DNA of 64,000 bases from Maylandia zebra. Lineage: Eukaryota; Chordata; Actinopteri; Cichliformes; Cichlidae. Of this stretch, positions 26,701-34,429 are shown piece after piece (positions within the stretch are counted from its first letter, which is position 1; each line of letters starts with the position of its first letter). Location: positions 5,969,509 to 6,033,508 of the forward strand of contig NC_135182.1 in assembly GCF_041146795.1 (NCBI RefSeq). The letters are read 5' to 3'. A program made the translations under genes and the position numbers. The notes under the pieces are model-generated. The model was not told where the DNA came from. It did not search any database and saw only the letters and a list, made by a program, of their open reading frames with translations.

Positions 26701-29700
26701 AATCTGTTTCCTGTGTTATAGTGTGCATAAATAGATCCTATGTAGATGCATCAGAGTCTCTACTCCACCTAGTGTGCAGATGGGGTATAGGACCAATAAT
26801 GATGATGTGTTTTCAGGGTTTGAGAGACCCGGAGGAACTAATGCTGGGGTCCTTTACCTACCCGAACTTGCAACAGGAGGGGGAGCACTTTAAAGTTGTG
26901 GTCAAGCATATGTGTACCCCCAATGAGGTAGCGACTCTCTACATTATAAATTATATACATAATTCCCGTTGTCATATTAAAAAATGTTTATAATAAACAA
27001 AGCGGATAAGAATAATGTTGTTAATAAGAGATTGTTCTGTTTCCCCTGCAGCTCTTCCTGTGGCCTTTGGAAGGAACGGCTGATGTAAAGGTTAACGGAG
27101 AGTCTCTAGATGAAGCTTTGACCAGAATCAATAGAAACATTGACACGCTGCCACGACTTAGCAACTTCCCCGAGGGTAATGTTTCACTTTATCCAGACAC
27201 AGATTTAAAAGATTTAAGCAAGTAACATCTTTGAGATATATCTGAAATGAACAGAGATATTAGAAGCACAGATATTCTTTACTTAAGCAGATGTGGAGAT
27301 TCATTCACACTGCAAAGTCTTTGCCTCCAGTTTTGACTTCTTACCTTCCTGTAATAGCGATTATGTGGCAGTGCTGTCTAAGCAGCGACACCTATCGTTC
27401 AGGAGAATACTGCAGCAGCTTCCTGTGCCTTAATGGTGGGCATAAATAGTAGTGACTGTGTGATGATGTTACAGAGGTGCGCAACGTGACCAATGCAGAG
27501 GGTATTCTGACCCCTTTAGAAATGTCAAAATATTGAAATTACTTGTCACCTAAAATAAGTCCTACACTCTTTATGTGCATTAGCTAGATGATGACCATGA
27601 CCACAACTTGTGGACTTCAACACCAAAAACACTGTTGTAGCTCATTAGGGCTCATTTTAACCTCTGAGTTTAGTGCTGTCAATGATGTATAAATCGTATG
27701 ATTTTTGCCTCTTTCTTCGCTGACAGAAGGCAACAGTGATGGATACACCAGTAGGATGTGTTAATGTTTCCTTCATTTAGATTTAAATCTATTAGAATTG
27801 TCAAGATGTGCAGTCACAGAAAATAACAAACCTTAATGAGTTAGTAATGTACCCATTTTGAAAATGTAGAGTTTTAAGAAGAGAGATTTGTTTAAAAAAG
27901 TAAAAGGTTGTCAGAAAAATAAATACTCCAGTTAAGTACAGATACTTGAAAATTCTACATCTTAACTACAATAACAAAGTATTTGTACTTGGTGGTCCCC
28001 ATCTTTTGAAATATAGGCAATGTTTACCATGCATGTAGCATTTCATCAAATGTTAATGTGGCTTTTCGTGTTTCAGTGACATGCTTGATTTCCCCCTCCT
28101 CTCCCTCCTCTATTCATGTATCTGTTCACACACTGAAGATGGCTTAAAGTAGAGCTGGGCGATATAAGATTTTTTCATATCACGATGTTTTTTTCATTTC
28201 AGGCAATAACGATATCTATCACGATATAAGCCAAATAACTATATTTGTAAGATTTAAATGTGCCGTTGCTCACAAGTAAAATGTGAAATAATCAGCAGCT
28301 TGTTTTTATTTAAATATTTATTTCCCATAATAAGTTCAACAGGGTAGATGTAGTTAAGGAACATGAGACTTTTTCAGATAAATAAAGGCAAATATTGCAA
28401 ACTACACAAAAGGCAGCCGCTAAAGCGTTTAAGTTTCAAAATAGAACAAACGAAACAGACTAAATTGTCAATTCCACTTAGAAACAAAATATTAATTCTA
28501 AAAATAAATCTTAGTTTGTTTTACAGAAGAACAGACAAAACTGACTAACTTTTGTCAATATCAAATAAACTGAGAACTAAAAGGAAATTCTCAATCTCTC
28601 CTTGTTGTATAGCTTAGCTTTTCAAACAGTTTTAACAGTTACTTTAGTCTGACAAAAGCCGAATGACGAATTAGCGCTTTCAGTCAGAGATTGAGCTGTA
28701 TTGTATTACCAGACTTGCTTTCGGCACAATTTACAGTGCACGCTACTCTGTTTTTTGTCAGACTTGAAATAGCCGAAATACCGTCACACTACAGAACTTC
28801 TATGGCTCTTCCGCTCGACAATCTCTCCTGCATTGGAACCATCATCTGTTTTCTCTTCGGTAACCTTCGGTCACGCTCTCAGTTGATTTTTCTCTAGTCG
28901 GCACACTCATTTCCTCCATTACCCGGGTGGCACGGCGGCTGGCTGCTTGCCAAACAAATACGTGCGGCGCCGGTGTTCTGGGAATCCATCCTACCTGGCA
29001 AACCATCCTACGCGTTGTTTCTGCGCACAACACGAAATTCAGTGGCAAATTGTCCTACCTTTTGTGAATATTAGCTAGAAAAATACTCTGACCGGTAAAA
29101 TTAACTGCCAAACCCACCTACCTTTGTGAATGTCACCTACAAGCATACTTAAACTGCTAAAATTTTGTGGCAAATCGTGCTACTTTTGTTAATCTGAGCT
29201 AGAAGCATACTTTAATAGCTACATTTCAGTGGCGAACCATCCTACCTTTCTGAATATGAGCTAGAAGCGTACTTTAACAGCTAAAATTCAGTGGCAAATC
29301 ATCCTACCTTTGTTAATAACAGCTACACACATACTCTGACTGGTAAAATTAAGTGCCAAACCATGCTACCTTTGTGAATGTTACCTACAAGCATACTTTA
29401 ACGGGTAAAATGAAGTGGCAAACCATTCTGGCTGTATGCATATGAGCTACAAGCATACTCTGATGGGCAAAGTTAAGTGGCAAACCGTCATACCTACTTA
29501 AATTGATGCTGGAATGACTCTGTGACAGCAGAAATGTGCATAAACTACTTACGGTAGCACGTTTTGCCAAAGTAGGATGGTTTGTCAGAACACCGGCTTG
29601 GGACTTGTGCTGAACGTAACAAGTCACGTGACGCGACGCTGCGGCTGTGATTGGTTCGGCTCTGCGCTACTTAATTTGGATTGGCTGGTTTTTTTTTTTG

Positions 29701-31799
29701 TTTTTTTTTTTTTAAAGAGGACAAGAGGGATGAGGCCTATCGCAATAGTTTAATTTTTCTATCGAGAAAGTTATTTCGCAATACATATCGTTATCGTTCT
29801 ATCGCCCAGCTCTAGCTTAAAGCAAGGAATACTGTTGCTTTTTACCGGATGACAAGCAGTCACCAAGTCGCAGCCGATTCTGTGCAAGACTCACTAAGTT
29901 GGGGCCTCCCAACACTCTGTGGTTTCCAGGTGGTCCATGTCTCGCTGAGTACAGTGATGGAAAGTACTATCGAGCCAGGTTGATGAAGTTCATCAGTGCA
30001 GAACCTGTCACGCTCCTGGTACAACACGTCGATTTTGGCTCTGATGACACTCTACCTACCAGCAAGTATGAATCTTATCATCCTACTAGCACACTTCCTC
30101 TGAAAAATATGAGAAAATGTAGAAACATGCTACAGACCAAGTGTTGGAAAACTTTATAGGCATTAAATTTGTGGCTTGTCGTAGAAAAATGACGTGGAGA
30201 AGAAGTGAGAGGGATATATCTTCTGGTGACAATGCTGACACAAAATCACTGGGTTAAACTGGGTTTTCAGTATTACATAGGTGGTTCACTTACTGGGTAA
30301 ATCATCATGGTAATTAATTAATCAGCAAGTAGAGATTTGAGCATATGCTGCCATTCCTTTCTGTTTTATGTGAACACACTCGCAGCTAGTTTGAGAAACC
30401 CTAGGGTGACTTAATCCAGTTGATAAACACCATCATGTGACCGCTTAGCCTGACTGCTGATGTTGGTGTAAGTGAAGCCAGATAAGAAAAAGATATCCTG
30501 GCTTTTAATGTAGGCTCCAGTCTTAAGCTGCTGTTTGTTTAACTTTGAATTTCTTTGAGACCCACCCTGAATGGGGTTTATCTACTGATAAACAGATGAT
30601 GTGGACATGCGGATGTGTTGAGTGGCGTTCTCATAATGTGTTGCTTCCTGGCAGGCTGCGCCAAATGCCAGCTGAGCTGCTGGAGTTTCCATGTAGGGCA
30701 CTAAAAGTCAAAGTCGCTGGCTTCAAAGCTCCGAGTGTCACAAGGGAGGAAAATGTGCTGCCCTACAGCCCCAAATGGAGCATGAAGGCTGCAATGGAAA
30801 TGATCGACCTGTTACACAAAAACATCACAGCCTCTGTTGTGGTATGAAACACACACAACATAACTGTTTTTAAAACTAAGAAATTACATTCAAAAGACAT
30901 AAGTTTCATTTATTAAAGAAATGTCATTAAAAATGTGCCATGATAGGTTTTTGGAAACAGTACTAAACTAAACTAGCTGTGTTATCTTTCACTGTGAGCT
31001 CTAAGATAACACAACAAACATAAATGTTGTTGCTGAAAATGTTTTCTCAGCAGATGGAAACCTGCTTTCCTTAAGTCAGTTTTTACTAGCAGTCCTATTT
31101 ACGGCCTTCATGGCCCTTTTATTCTGTGTGGCACTTCTGATTTTTTTGTAAATACAAACAAATTTTTCATACGTTTATATATAAAGGTCAAGAGCAAATG
31201 TAATATCAGTAATTCACTTTTCATACAGAAGAAAACAAACATATGGGGATCATAGTTATTCTCTGCCAAGCCCTGGAGTTATATGTAACAAAACAGGTTA
31301 ATGATTCAGTCAAAGACAAAGAGGCCGTGAAAATACTGCCTCGTCTTCAAGGACATCAAGCTGCAGTTTTGTTCTGAATGCACAAATCCTCACAGTATTT
31401 TGTTTACCACTGTAGAATAGGGCTAGCTCCCATCATGTTGATGTGGTGCCAAATGTGTTGAAGATTTCCAGCATCTTAATGAATCTTTACCATAACTTTT
31501 GACTTAAAGGATCCACCAACGGACACTGCCATTGTGTAACTAATAAATAATAAATGTGTATGTAAACAAGACTACCTAATAACTTCAAATCAGGCAGAAT
31601 AAGTCCTGTGTTGCACTCTTTATACTGTCAAATCTTTGGTCTCACAGCCTGAGAATTTTTTTGTTTGCTTCCAGTCAGTATCTCACTGTCCTCCTCGGTT
31701 TAGGCTCAAGAACCAGAGCTCACAGTGCTGCTGTACAGCGAGGATGGAGAGTTGGTCCATCTGCCTCTGGTGACCAAAGGACTGGCAGAACTTGAGTAA
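2280..31799 (+). CDS. rnf17: rnf17 (tdrd4), Tudor-domain germline protein; 5' end outside the window
   Basis: Germ-cell Tudor protein that binds PIWI partners and restrains secondary piRNA production in mouse. Exons: 2280-2563, 2687-2776, 2944-3105, 4990-5161, 5355-5496, 5815-6005, 6142-6271, 8576-8738, 9819-9934, 10414-10531, 10630-10747, 11993-12244, 15757-15904, 16319-16431, 16813-16903, 17917-18038, 18310-18496, 18612-18723, 19009-19172, 20015-20134, 26110-26190, 26282-26404, 26486-26542, 26817-26927, 27052-27175, 29930-30065, 30655-30841, 31704-31799. Reading phase agrees at every junction, giving about 1,303 residues. Five Tudor cores are visible: VFFLDHGL (exon 4 here), VQFVDLGN (9), VRLCDHGK (14), VQYVDYGL (20), VQHVDFGS (26). 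The first exon shown is Ser/Arg/Pro-rich linker; RING and coiled-coil exons (about 320 residues by comparison with human) must lie upstream. Adjacency to cenpj supports RNF17 over other TDRD genes. Introns are heavily transposon-loaded. Confidence 0.9.
3684..3920. repeat. Diverged tandem duplication, period about 120 bp
   Basis: The phrase ggattttcaaatt followed by a CATTARTGCAYCT-like block occurs at 3684 and again at 3804. Only two copies are visible, with many substitutions. It lies in the rnf17 intron just upstream of the hAT element at 3940. Between the copies is cgacctcaaggtcggaggtc, a short inverted motif. Confidence 0.5.
3940..4894. mobile_element. Non-autonomous hAT-type element with BED-finger relic, 955 bp
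   Basis: Left end TAGGGCTGGGCCATAT, right end the imperfect inverse (TAGAGCACGGCGATAT on the other strand), and an exact 8-bp duplication ctgagaat at 3932-3939 and 4895-4902. Around 4080-4230 the plus strand still reads DEPELVCKN, then [16 protein letters not shown], then a Cys-containing run before a stop: the N-terminal half of a BED zinc finger as in hAT transposases. The rest of the transposase is gone. It is related to the nested element at 59671-61113, which lies in the opposite orientation. Confidence 0.83.
6879..7506 (+). pseudogene. THAP-domain transposase N-terminus (truncated), in the ISL2EU-like element
   Basis: From the ATG at 6879 the protein starts [14 protein letters not shown], with C-x4-C spacing of a THAP C2CH zinc finger; the second pair is supplied by RVCSDHF about 60 residues on. 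A donor (G|GTAATG, about 7097) and a downstream acceptor near 7202 allow splicing into an exon that reads [21 protein letters not shown] and continues as a basic coiled region to a stop at 7506. The DWAPT(V/L)NLG phrase after the finger is familiar from fish THAP-containing transposon proteins. No DDE catalytic domain follows, so the gene is truncated. Confidence 0.55.
7650..7978 (-). pseudogene. Start of a putative YqaJ-family partner gene of the ISL2EU-like element
   Basis: Reading on the minus strand from the ATG at 7978: [18 protein letters not shown], later [35 protein letters not shown], and then a good donor (AAG|GGTGAGT) near 7649. The NYLVLxTSxYT...KSLxAYxFFxxGWV pattern is one I associate with the leader of fish YqaJ-nuclease proteins. 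No nuclease motif is present in the window, so the function is inferred from the leader only. It points inward toward the THAP gene. Confidence 0.42.
8070..8200. mobile_element. 131-bp MITE with TGTCAGCG ends
   Basis: Perfect 8-bp inverted ends tgtcagcg...cgctgaca, flanked by a 9-bp direct repeat gaactagtg (8061-8069, 8201-8209). It interrupts the BED-finger relic. The interior, in reverse complement, matches about 720-800 of the hAT element at 468-1494. Confidence 0.6.
10186..10290 (-). repeat. (AAT)n tract joined to a LINE/SINE 3' tail
   Basis: About ten AAT units (10186-10217) run into tggattgcatttatatagcg and then caaagcgctt, the reverse complement of the 3' tail common to fish L2-type LINEs and their SINEs. 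It is a short truncated insertion in the rnf17 intron. Confidence 0.55.
10925..11990. other. Intronic stretch without recognised features
   Basis: Intron between the 10630-10747 and 11993-12244 exons of rnf17. I see no gene, no clear terminal repeats and no recognised element; only ordinary low-complexity runs near 11850. Confidence 0.4.
12330..12389. repeat. Perfect inverted repeat, 28-bp arms, 4-bp loop
   Basis: Arms at 12330-12357 and 12362-12389 are exact reverse complements separated by aaga. A partial third copy of the arm (tttctatactcatac) recurs at about 12531-12547, so 12360-12548 looks like a MITE with gagtatgagtatagaaa ends inserted next to or created by the palindrome. Confidence 0.8.
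12758..14362 (+). mobile_element. Tc1-like transposon, 1,605 bp, structurally complete
   Basis: Flanked by TA on both sides (12756-12757, 14363-14364). Terminal inverted repeats are about 200 bp, beginning cagtggggcaaaaaagtatt at each end. Each repeat carries two copies of an aagtattt(a/g)gtca block, at its outer and inner margins: the IR/DR layout of many active Tc1 elements. The two repeats differ at roughly ten positions. It lies in the rnf17 intron before the 15757 exon and inside an older repeat (12550-12757 continuing at 14365). Confidence 0.93.
13123..14145 (+). CDS. Tc1-like transposase, uninterrupted 340 residues
   Basis: Cut-and-paste transposase that binds the element's inverted repeats. 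It is open from ATG to stop at the usual length for the family. The N-terminal part holds paired-like helix-turn-helix motifs ([20 protein letters not shown], residues about 14-33; a second near 95-110) joined by a basic RSGAPRK linker where GRPR is usual. The catalytic DD34E triad is present: D in VMWSDETK, D in [12 protein letters not shown] in [12 protein letters not shown] Gly-rich [10 protein letters not shown] box separates the first two. No stop or frameshift is seen, so the copy may encode functional protein. Its strand matches rnf17. Confidence 0.92.
   Translation: MAKTKELSKDIRKSIVDLHQTGKSKSTIGKQLGVKKSTVGAIIRKWKTYKTTDNLPRSGAPRKISSRGVKMIMRTVSKDPRTTRGDLVNDLQRAGTKVTKVTISNTLQRQGIKSRSARRVPLLKPVHVQARLKFAREHMDDTAEDWENVMWSDETKVELCGINSTRRVWRKKNTELHPKNTIPTVKHGGGNIMLWGCFSAKGTGRLIRVKDRMNGAMYREILSQNLLPSVRTLKMKRGWVFQHDNDPKHTARATKEWLRKKHLKVLEWPSQSPDLNPIENLWRELKVRVARRQPQNITALEKICMEEWAKIPATVCANLVKTYSKRLTSVIANKGYVTKY
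14365..14540. repeat. Older interspersed repeat around the Tc1 insertion
   Basis: The text gacgcatggatagcaatggg, followed by aaggttgttccacag and a gcgcggtcacccctag-like run, is familiar from a common fish repeat. Together with 12550-12757 it appears to be the host repeat that Tc1 split. Family not resolved. Confidence 0.4.
14610..15062. repeat. LINE-type 3' fragment with (TA)n(CA)n microsatellite
   Basis: It starts with repeated gatta units and agaactttattaatccctcg, and ends cagtctgatggcgtgtggga, both phrases I know from a fish non-LTR retrotransposon 3' region. An alternating TA then CA tract occupies 14722-14779. Family not resolved. Confidence 0.45.
16935..17802. mobile_element. 868-bp DNA element with TGTCA ends and 5-bp target duplication
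   Basis: Inverted ends of about 48 bp begin tgtcactacccgatccgtac; right copy at 17755-17802. The 5-bp duplication cgccc flanks it (16930-16934, 17803-17807). Related gatcgggt blocks recur internally near 17530-17600 in both orientations. TGTNR ends with short duplications recall Ginger-type elements, but there is no integrase gene, so the class is inference. It separates the 16813-16903 and 17917-18038 exons of rnf17. Confidence 0.65.
19224..19545. repeat. L2-like LINE/SINE tail fragment with (AAT)n
   Basis: An aataataataaataat run is followed by acattttatttgaaagcgcc and tttcaaaacactcaaggtcg, the usual antisense 3' tail of fish LINE-related repeats. No open frame. Confidence 0.45.
19664..19927 (+). 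mobile_element. tRNA-derived SINE
   Basis: The tRNA-like head has an A box (tagctcagg, near 19674) and a B box (ggttcgatccc, 19715-19725). The body and tail (gtgaatgggt..., agcactatataagaaccagt, ccatttacc) match the L2-type tail used by cichlid and other teleost SINEs such as AFC. It is degenerate and not a functional tRNA, because the anticodon arm and acceptor ends do not pair convincingly. Confidence 0.75.
20315..21202 (+). CDS. L1-type ORF1 protein (Transposase_22 family), intact 295 residues
   Basis: RNA-binding chaperone of the L1 ribonucleoprotein. A basic leader is followed by a coiled coil (residues about 60-130, with heptads across [20 protein letters not shown]). The RRM-like core begins [15 protein letters not shown] and includes the DRAHH turn and [15 protein letters not shown]-terminal domain with [15 protein letters not shown] follows; this matches the ORF1p layout. 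The frame is open to the stop at 21202, unlike ORF2 downstream. Confidence 0.85.
   Translation: MSLDEFFAHPGSSKKREMGKRGVKAKASSDLVASNCPEKETMCDAEDALSTLRDDVIVDKVTSNISKYMDIKISEVINPINELTEKFDNLIERMETVEQRVSDLEDVTATNEPRIAALETQLKKAMERLESFENQSRRQNVRIVGIKEGAEGRAPVDFLKKWIPEVLGLQQGAITVDRAHHTGPPMRLTGTEGPRAVLVRLHYYTDTQRILQAARAKGTVNTEAGKVSFYQDFSAEVARKRKESANARKALREAGIKYSFLYPAIIKIFNPDGTSISLATTQDVKDYMSKLPRPK
21579..25841 (+). pseudogene. L1-type ORF2 (endonuclease / reverse transcriptase), multiply broken
   Basis: APE-type endonuclease: ISTWNVKG at the start (ATG 21579), QETHL, ILAGDFN, and SDHAPV near its end. Reverse transcriptase: [47 protein letters not shown] and catalytic YADD (about 24139-24150). Lesions seen: a frameshift near 21,680 (one T missing before QETHL); a stop at about 22,493 with a frame change near 22,540; a deletion near 23,150 that removes the segment before [10 protein letters not shown]; the hAT MITE at 23227-23770; and a frameshift near 25,530. 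The C-terminal Cys-rich segment ([18 protein letters not shown]) is still readable. Confidence 0.88.
23227..23770. mobile_element. hAT MITE nested in the L1 ORF2, 544 bp
   Basis: Ends CAGGGGTGCTCA and its exact inverse, 12 bp. An 8-bp duplication ctctacgc lies at 23219-23226 and 23771-23778, inside L1 coding sequence. No coding capacity. The nesting order is certain: L1 first, MITE second. Confidence 0.88.
27180..28140. other. Intronic stretch without recognised features
   Basis: Intron of rnf17 after the 27052-27175 exon. I see no exon, terminal repeats or known element before the hAT insertion at 28150. Confidence 0.4.
28969..29597. mobile_element. Insert with gccggtgttctg ends and a minisatellite core
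   Basis: Perfect 12-bp inverted ends gccggtgttctg / cagaacaccggc. The second copy of the host element, at 61,670-61,690, reads straight from gtgcggc into ttggcacttg, which is the empty site. No clear duplication longer than the local ggc is visible. The interior is dominated by about eight units of a 62-bp repeat. Confidence 0.7.
29040..29500. repeat. Minisatellite, period about 62 bp, about 8 diverged units
   Basis: The block AGTGGCAAACCATCCTACC (variants) recurs at about 29040, 29104, 29166, 29229, 29290, 29351, 29413 and 29475. Each unit continues with a TTTGTGAAT...AGCTA(C/G)AAGCATACT segment. The core phrase aaaccatcctac also occurs near both ends of the surrounding insert, inverted at the right end. 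Confidence 0.85.
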
Positions 31800-32723
31800 A
31801 GTGGAAAGACACCCTCCAAACACTGTTCAGGTAAGTTTTTAGCATTTTATTTCAAGCACCAAAATTTCTTTAGAAAGAATGCTTTCTGAAATGTCTGCAT
31901 CTGTATGATTCGAGTTGTCCACAGTCATTCTTAACTTTACCAAAGAGAGTGAGTAGCATCCAGGACACAGTTAAATACAGACCCCATTAGACTGTGGCTG
32001 ATGAACCAATGCTGTTTAAATGTGTTGTGGAGATTTGTGATTCAACGTTTTGTTGTGGCTCTAAAGTCAAACAGGATCAGATACTAAATGTTGCAAAGAA
32101 ATAAAAGTAACCAGCAGAATCTTTTGAACTGTATATTTAAGTGACTTAATAGTAGCTTGCTATTAATAAACAGAACAGCAAGCTAATAATAAATGTATCA
32201 TCTTTTTCAGGCTTCCTGGCTCAGTTTGTTTTCAGTTCAGGTTTTGTTCTTCTGGTTTTCTTTGTGTTCCTAGTTTTTATATAGTACAGAAATGTTCTAT
32301 TTATTTTCATTGTTCCTGTACAGCAGAGATGTTCATGTAGCACTTTGTTTTCTCTTTTCTTTTACTGTATGAAGGTGCTAAGTAAAATATTCCCATTTTC
32401 ACTGACCTCTGCAGTGTGTTTTTACTAAGGTGCAATGAAAAGGACGATGTGATACGGTCTCTACAAACACTCAAAGATTTAAAAAAAAAATTTTTTTTAA
32501 AAAGAAAATGTATTTTACAAAAAAATATGTACAGCCAGCTAGGGAAATAAATATGCATTTAACATTTTTACAAATAAAAATAGTTGCAAACACGAGAAAA
32601 CTACAAATGTTCATCCACAGCAGACGAAAGCAGGTCGTGGTTTGGATATTAAGCAGGAATATCCTGGGACAAACAGACAGGCTGTCTTGCAAGACAAAAC
32701 TAGGATAGTAGGAGAAAGTTTAA
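31800..32723 (+). other. rnf17 3' untranslated region and flank
   Basis: Follows the TAA at 31797-31799. A strong donor (TTCAG|GTAAGT) at about 31830 and an acceptor-like ttttcag ending at about 32211 suggest an intron inside the 3' UTR. No canonical AATAAA is obvious; agtaaa near 32380 is a weak candidate poly(A) signal. Beyond about 32,470 is A/T-rich sequence with no gene. Confidence 0.35.
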
Positions 32724-33640
32724 CCCTCTGGGCTCTATCGTGGCCATTCTTGGCCTGTTGAAACCTGTTATAATAACATTTGATTCCTTGTTATTGACAG
32801 TACTAAATCATGCAATTTAGGTAAAATTGCTTTCATTCTAAACTCAACAAATGAATTGTAGTTTTTTAATGTTTTTTACCAAATTACATAATTTACCAAT
32901 TTTTGGCCAAACAAGCAATTTCATGTAATATTCCTAGTTTCCAATAGGGGTGTTTGATGGCTTACCGCACTCCCAATGGACCAAAATAATGACACAATTT
33001 TGACGTAGGTTTGATCTCAAGGATCTAACAGTTTGTGCTGCAATGTCATGCACAAACACAAACATGTATTTGCAAGATAGACTGGAATAAATGATGACAC
33101 ATCACATATTAAATAGGCTGCAGTGAATTTCTGTTGATGCAGGCTATTGAGCTTTGAAGCACATGCTGAAAGCACTTTTACTTCTGGAGATCCTTTTACC
33201 TGCTGTGCACCCTTACAACACTGGAAGTTCTCAGGAAGTAAAAAAGGGAAAGGAGTGCAGACTCCAACTGACAGAGGAGCTCAAAGGACAACGTCTTTAC
33301 TATGGTCACCTTGGCAGAGGAACTCCTCAGATGAAAACTGGCACAGGGGAAACAACCTAGAGCTACCTCCCCGGCTCCTCCAGTTGCAACAGAGGAAGAT
33401 TTTTATTGTTCGTCTGTGGCGTCACCAAACCTACCACAGCAATATCCCACATAGAATCGGAGGAATGTGTGTCTTTTGAGCACAATCCATAATAATCAAT
33501 GTTAATGTAAATCAATTAGATTTCCCAGACTCTACTATTAATAATACAAGAAGTTCCAGTAGCACTGCAAATATATGAAATTGAGTTCTGAGGTTGTCTT
33601 CCAACAAGTGCATTGTACAAACAAACTGGTGTTTAACGGG
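32724..33640. mobile_element. Possible piggyBac-like non-autonomous element
   Basis: TTAA flanks both sides (32720-32723, 33641-33644) and both ends start CCC (ccctctgggc; inverse of the right end cccgttaaac). The ends match only over CCC plus scattered bases. Two short open frames near 33150-33480 are not recognised. The piggyBac assignment is tentative. Confidence 0.35.
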
Positions 33641-34001
33641 TTAAAAATGTAAAAAGTAATGACTATCTAATATTTATGGAAAGAACTAATGTTAGTTCAA
33701 AACTTTATGCAGAAAAAAATTGCAAAAAAAAAAAACCATAAAAATAATAAAAATTACAGACATAATCTGTTGGTGAACACTTTTGGCCATGAACAAGCTG
33801 ACTGGGTGGTTACTTTGAACAAACCCAGAGGGTCAAGTCAAAACATTGTTGGACTTGCTGAATTATTAAAAAGTATCCCAGATTTTTGTGCAAAAGAAGG
33901 TCCTGTTAGGAATCATTGTGAATCTAAGACTGAGGTGTATTGTGTTGCATTCCTTTTGTCTCCTCTATAACGCCAAGTCTACTCAGTGTGTTAAACCGGC
34001 A

Positions 34002-34010
34002 TTTATTTAT
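34002..34010 (-). terminator. Candidate poly(A) signal of cenpj
   Basis: Plus-strand tttatttat reads ATAAATAAA on the minus strand, about 420 bp past the cenpj stop at 34430; it includes AATAAA. Confidence 0.4.
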
Positions 34011-34429
34011 TGGTCTGTTTTTCATTTTTACACCCATGGGTAGTGCTTGTTGAGCCTGTGCCACTGCCAGTTGTGCTTTAGTGGGTGGGCTTAAAACCAC
34101 TGGCACAAAAGTGTGTCACATAACTCTATTTGCTACATATAGACAGAAGTATTTAAAAACAACAACAAGCTGATTTGTGAATCTCAGAAGCAAGGAGTGT
34201 CAACTCAAGAATATCAAAGCAGGTTGAACTGTTGATTATGTCACATCGTTAAAACAAAATGTCCAAAGCTCACCTGTATCTGTTATCACATGTGAAGAAA
34301 ATAAATAAAGACAAAGCACCAAATTCTCCAGACATCCTTCTCTGATGTCCTGGATTTTTTTCACAGTTTGAACAATAGCTGCAATAATAAAAATGCTTCA
34401 AGTTTCAGTCACTGAGATTCACCACCTTT

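Larger units (their letters stand above)
28150..29814. mobile_element. hAT-type element, 1,665 bp, containing a 629-bp insert
   Basis: Ends TAGAGCTGGGCGATA on both sides, 8-bp duplication gcttaaag at 28142-28149 and 29815-29822. Its first about 550 bp and last about 220 bp are near-identical to the element at 59052-61915. No transposase gene remains. It sits in the rnf17 intron before the 29930 exon; its right end is only 115 bp from the splice acceptor. Confidence 0.87.

Noticed and set aside
28363..28548. 61-residue open frame, repeated at 59253-59453, resembling a basic protein
   Set aside because: Both lie at the same position inside copies of a non-autonomous hAT element, so the repetition is due to the transposon; no known domain is seen.
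33147..33479. 110-residue open frame between rnf17 and cenpj
   Set aside because: Not recognised in any frame, no splice or promoter context, and inside a probable repeat.
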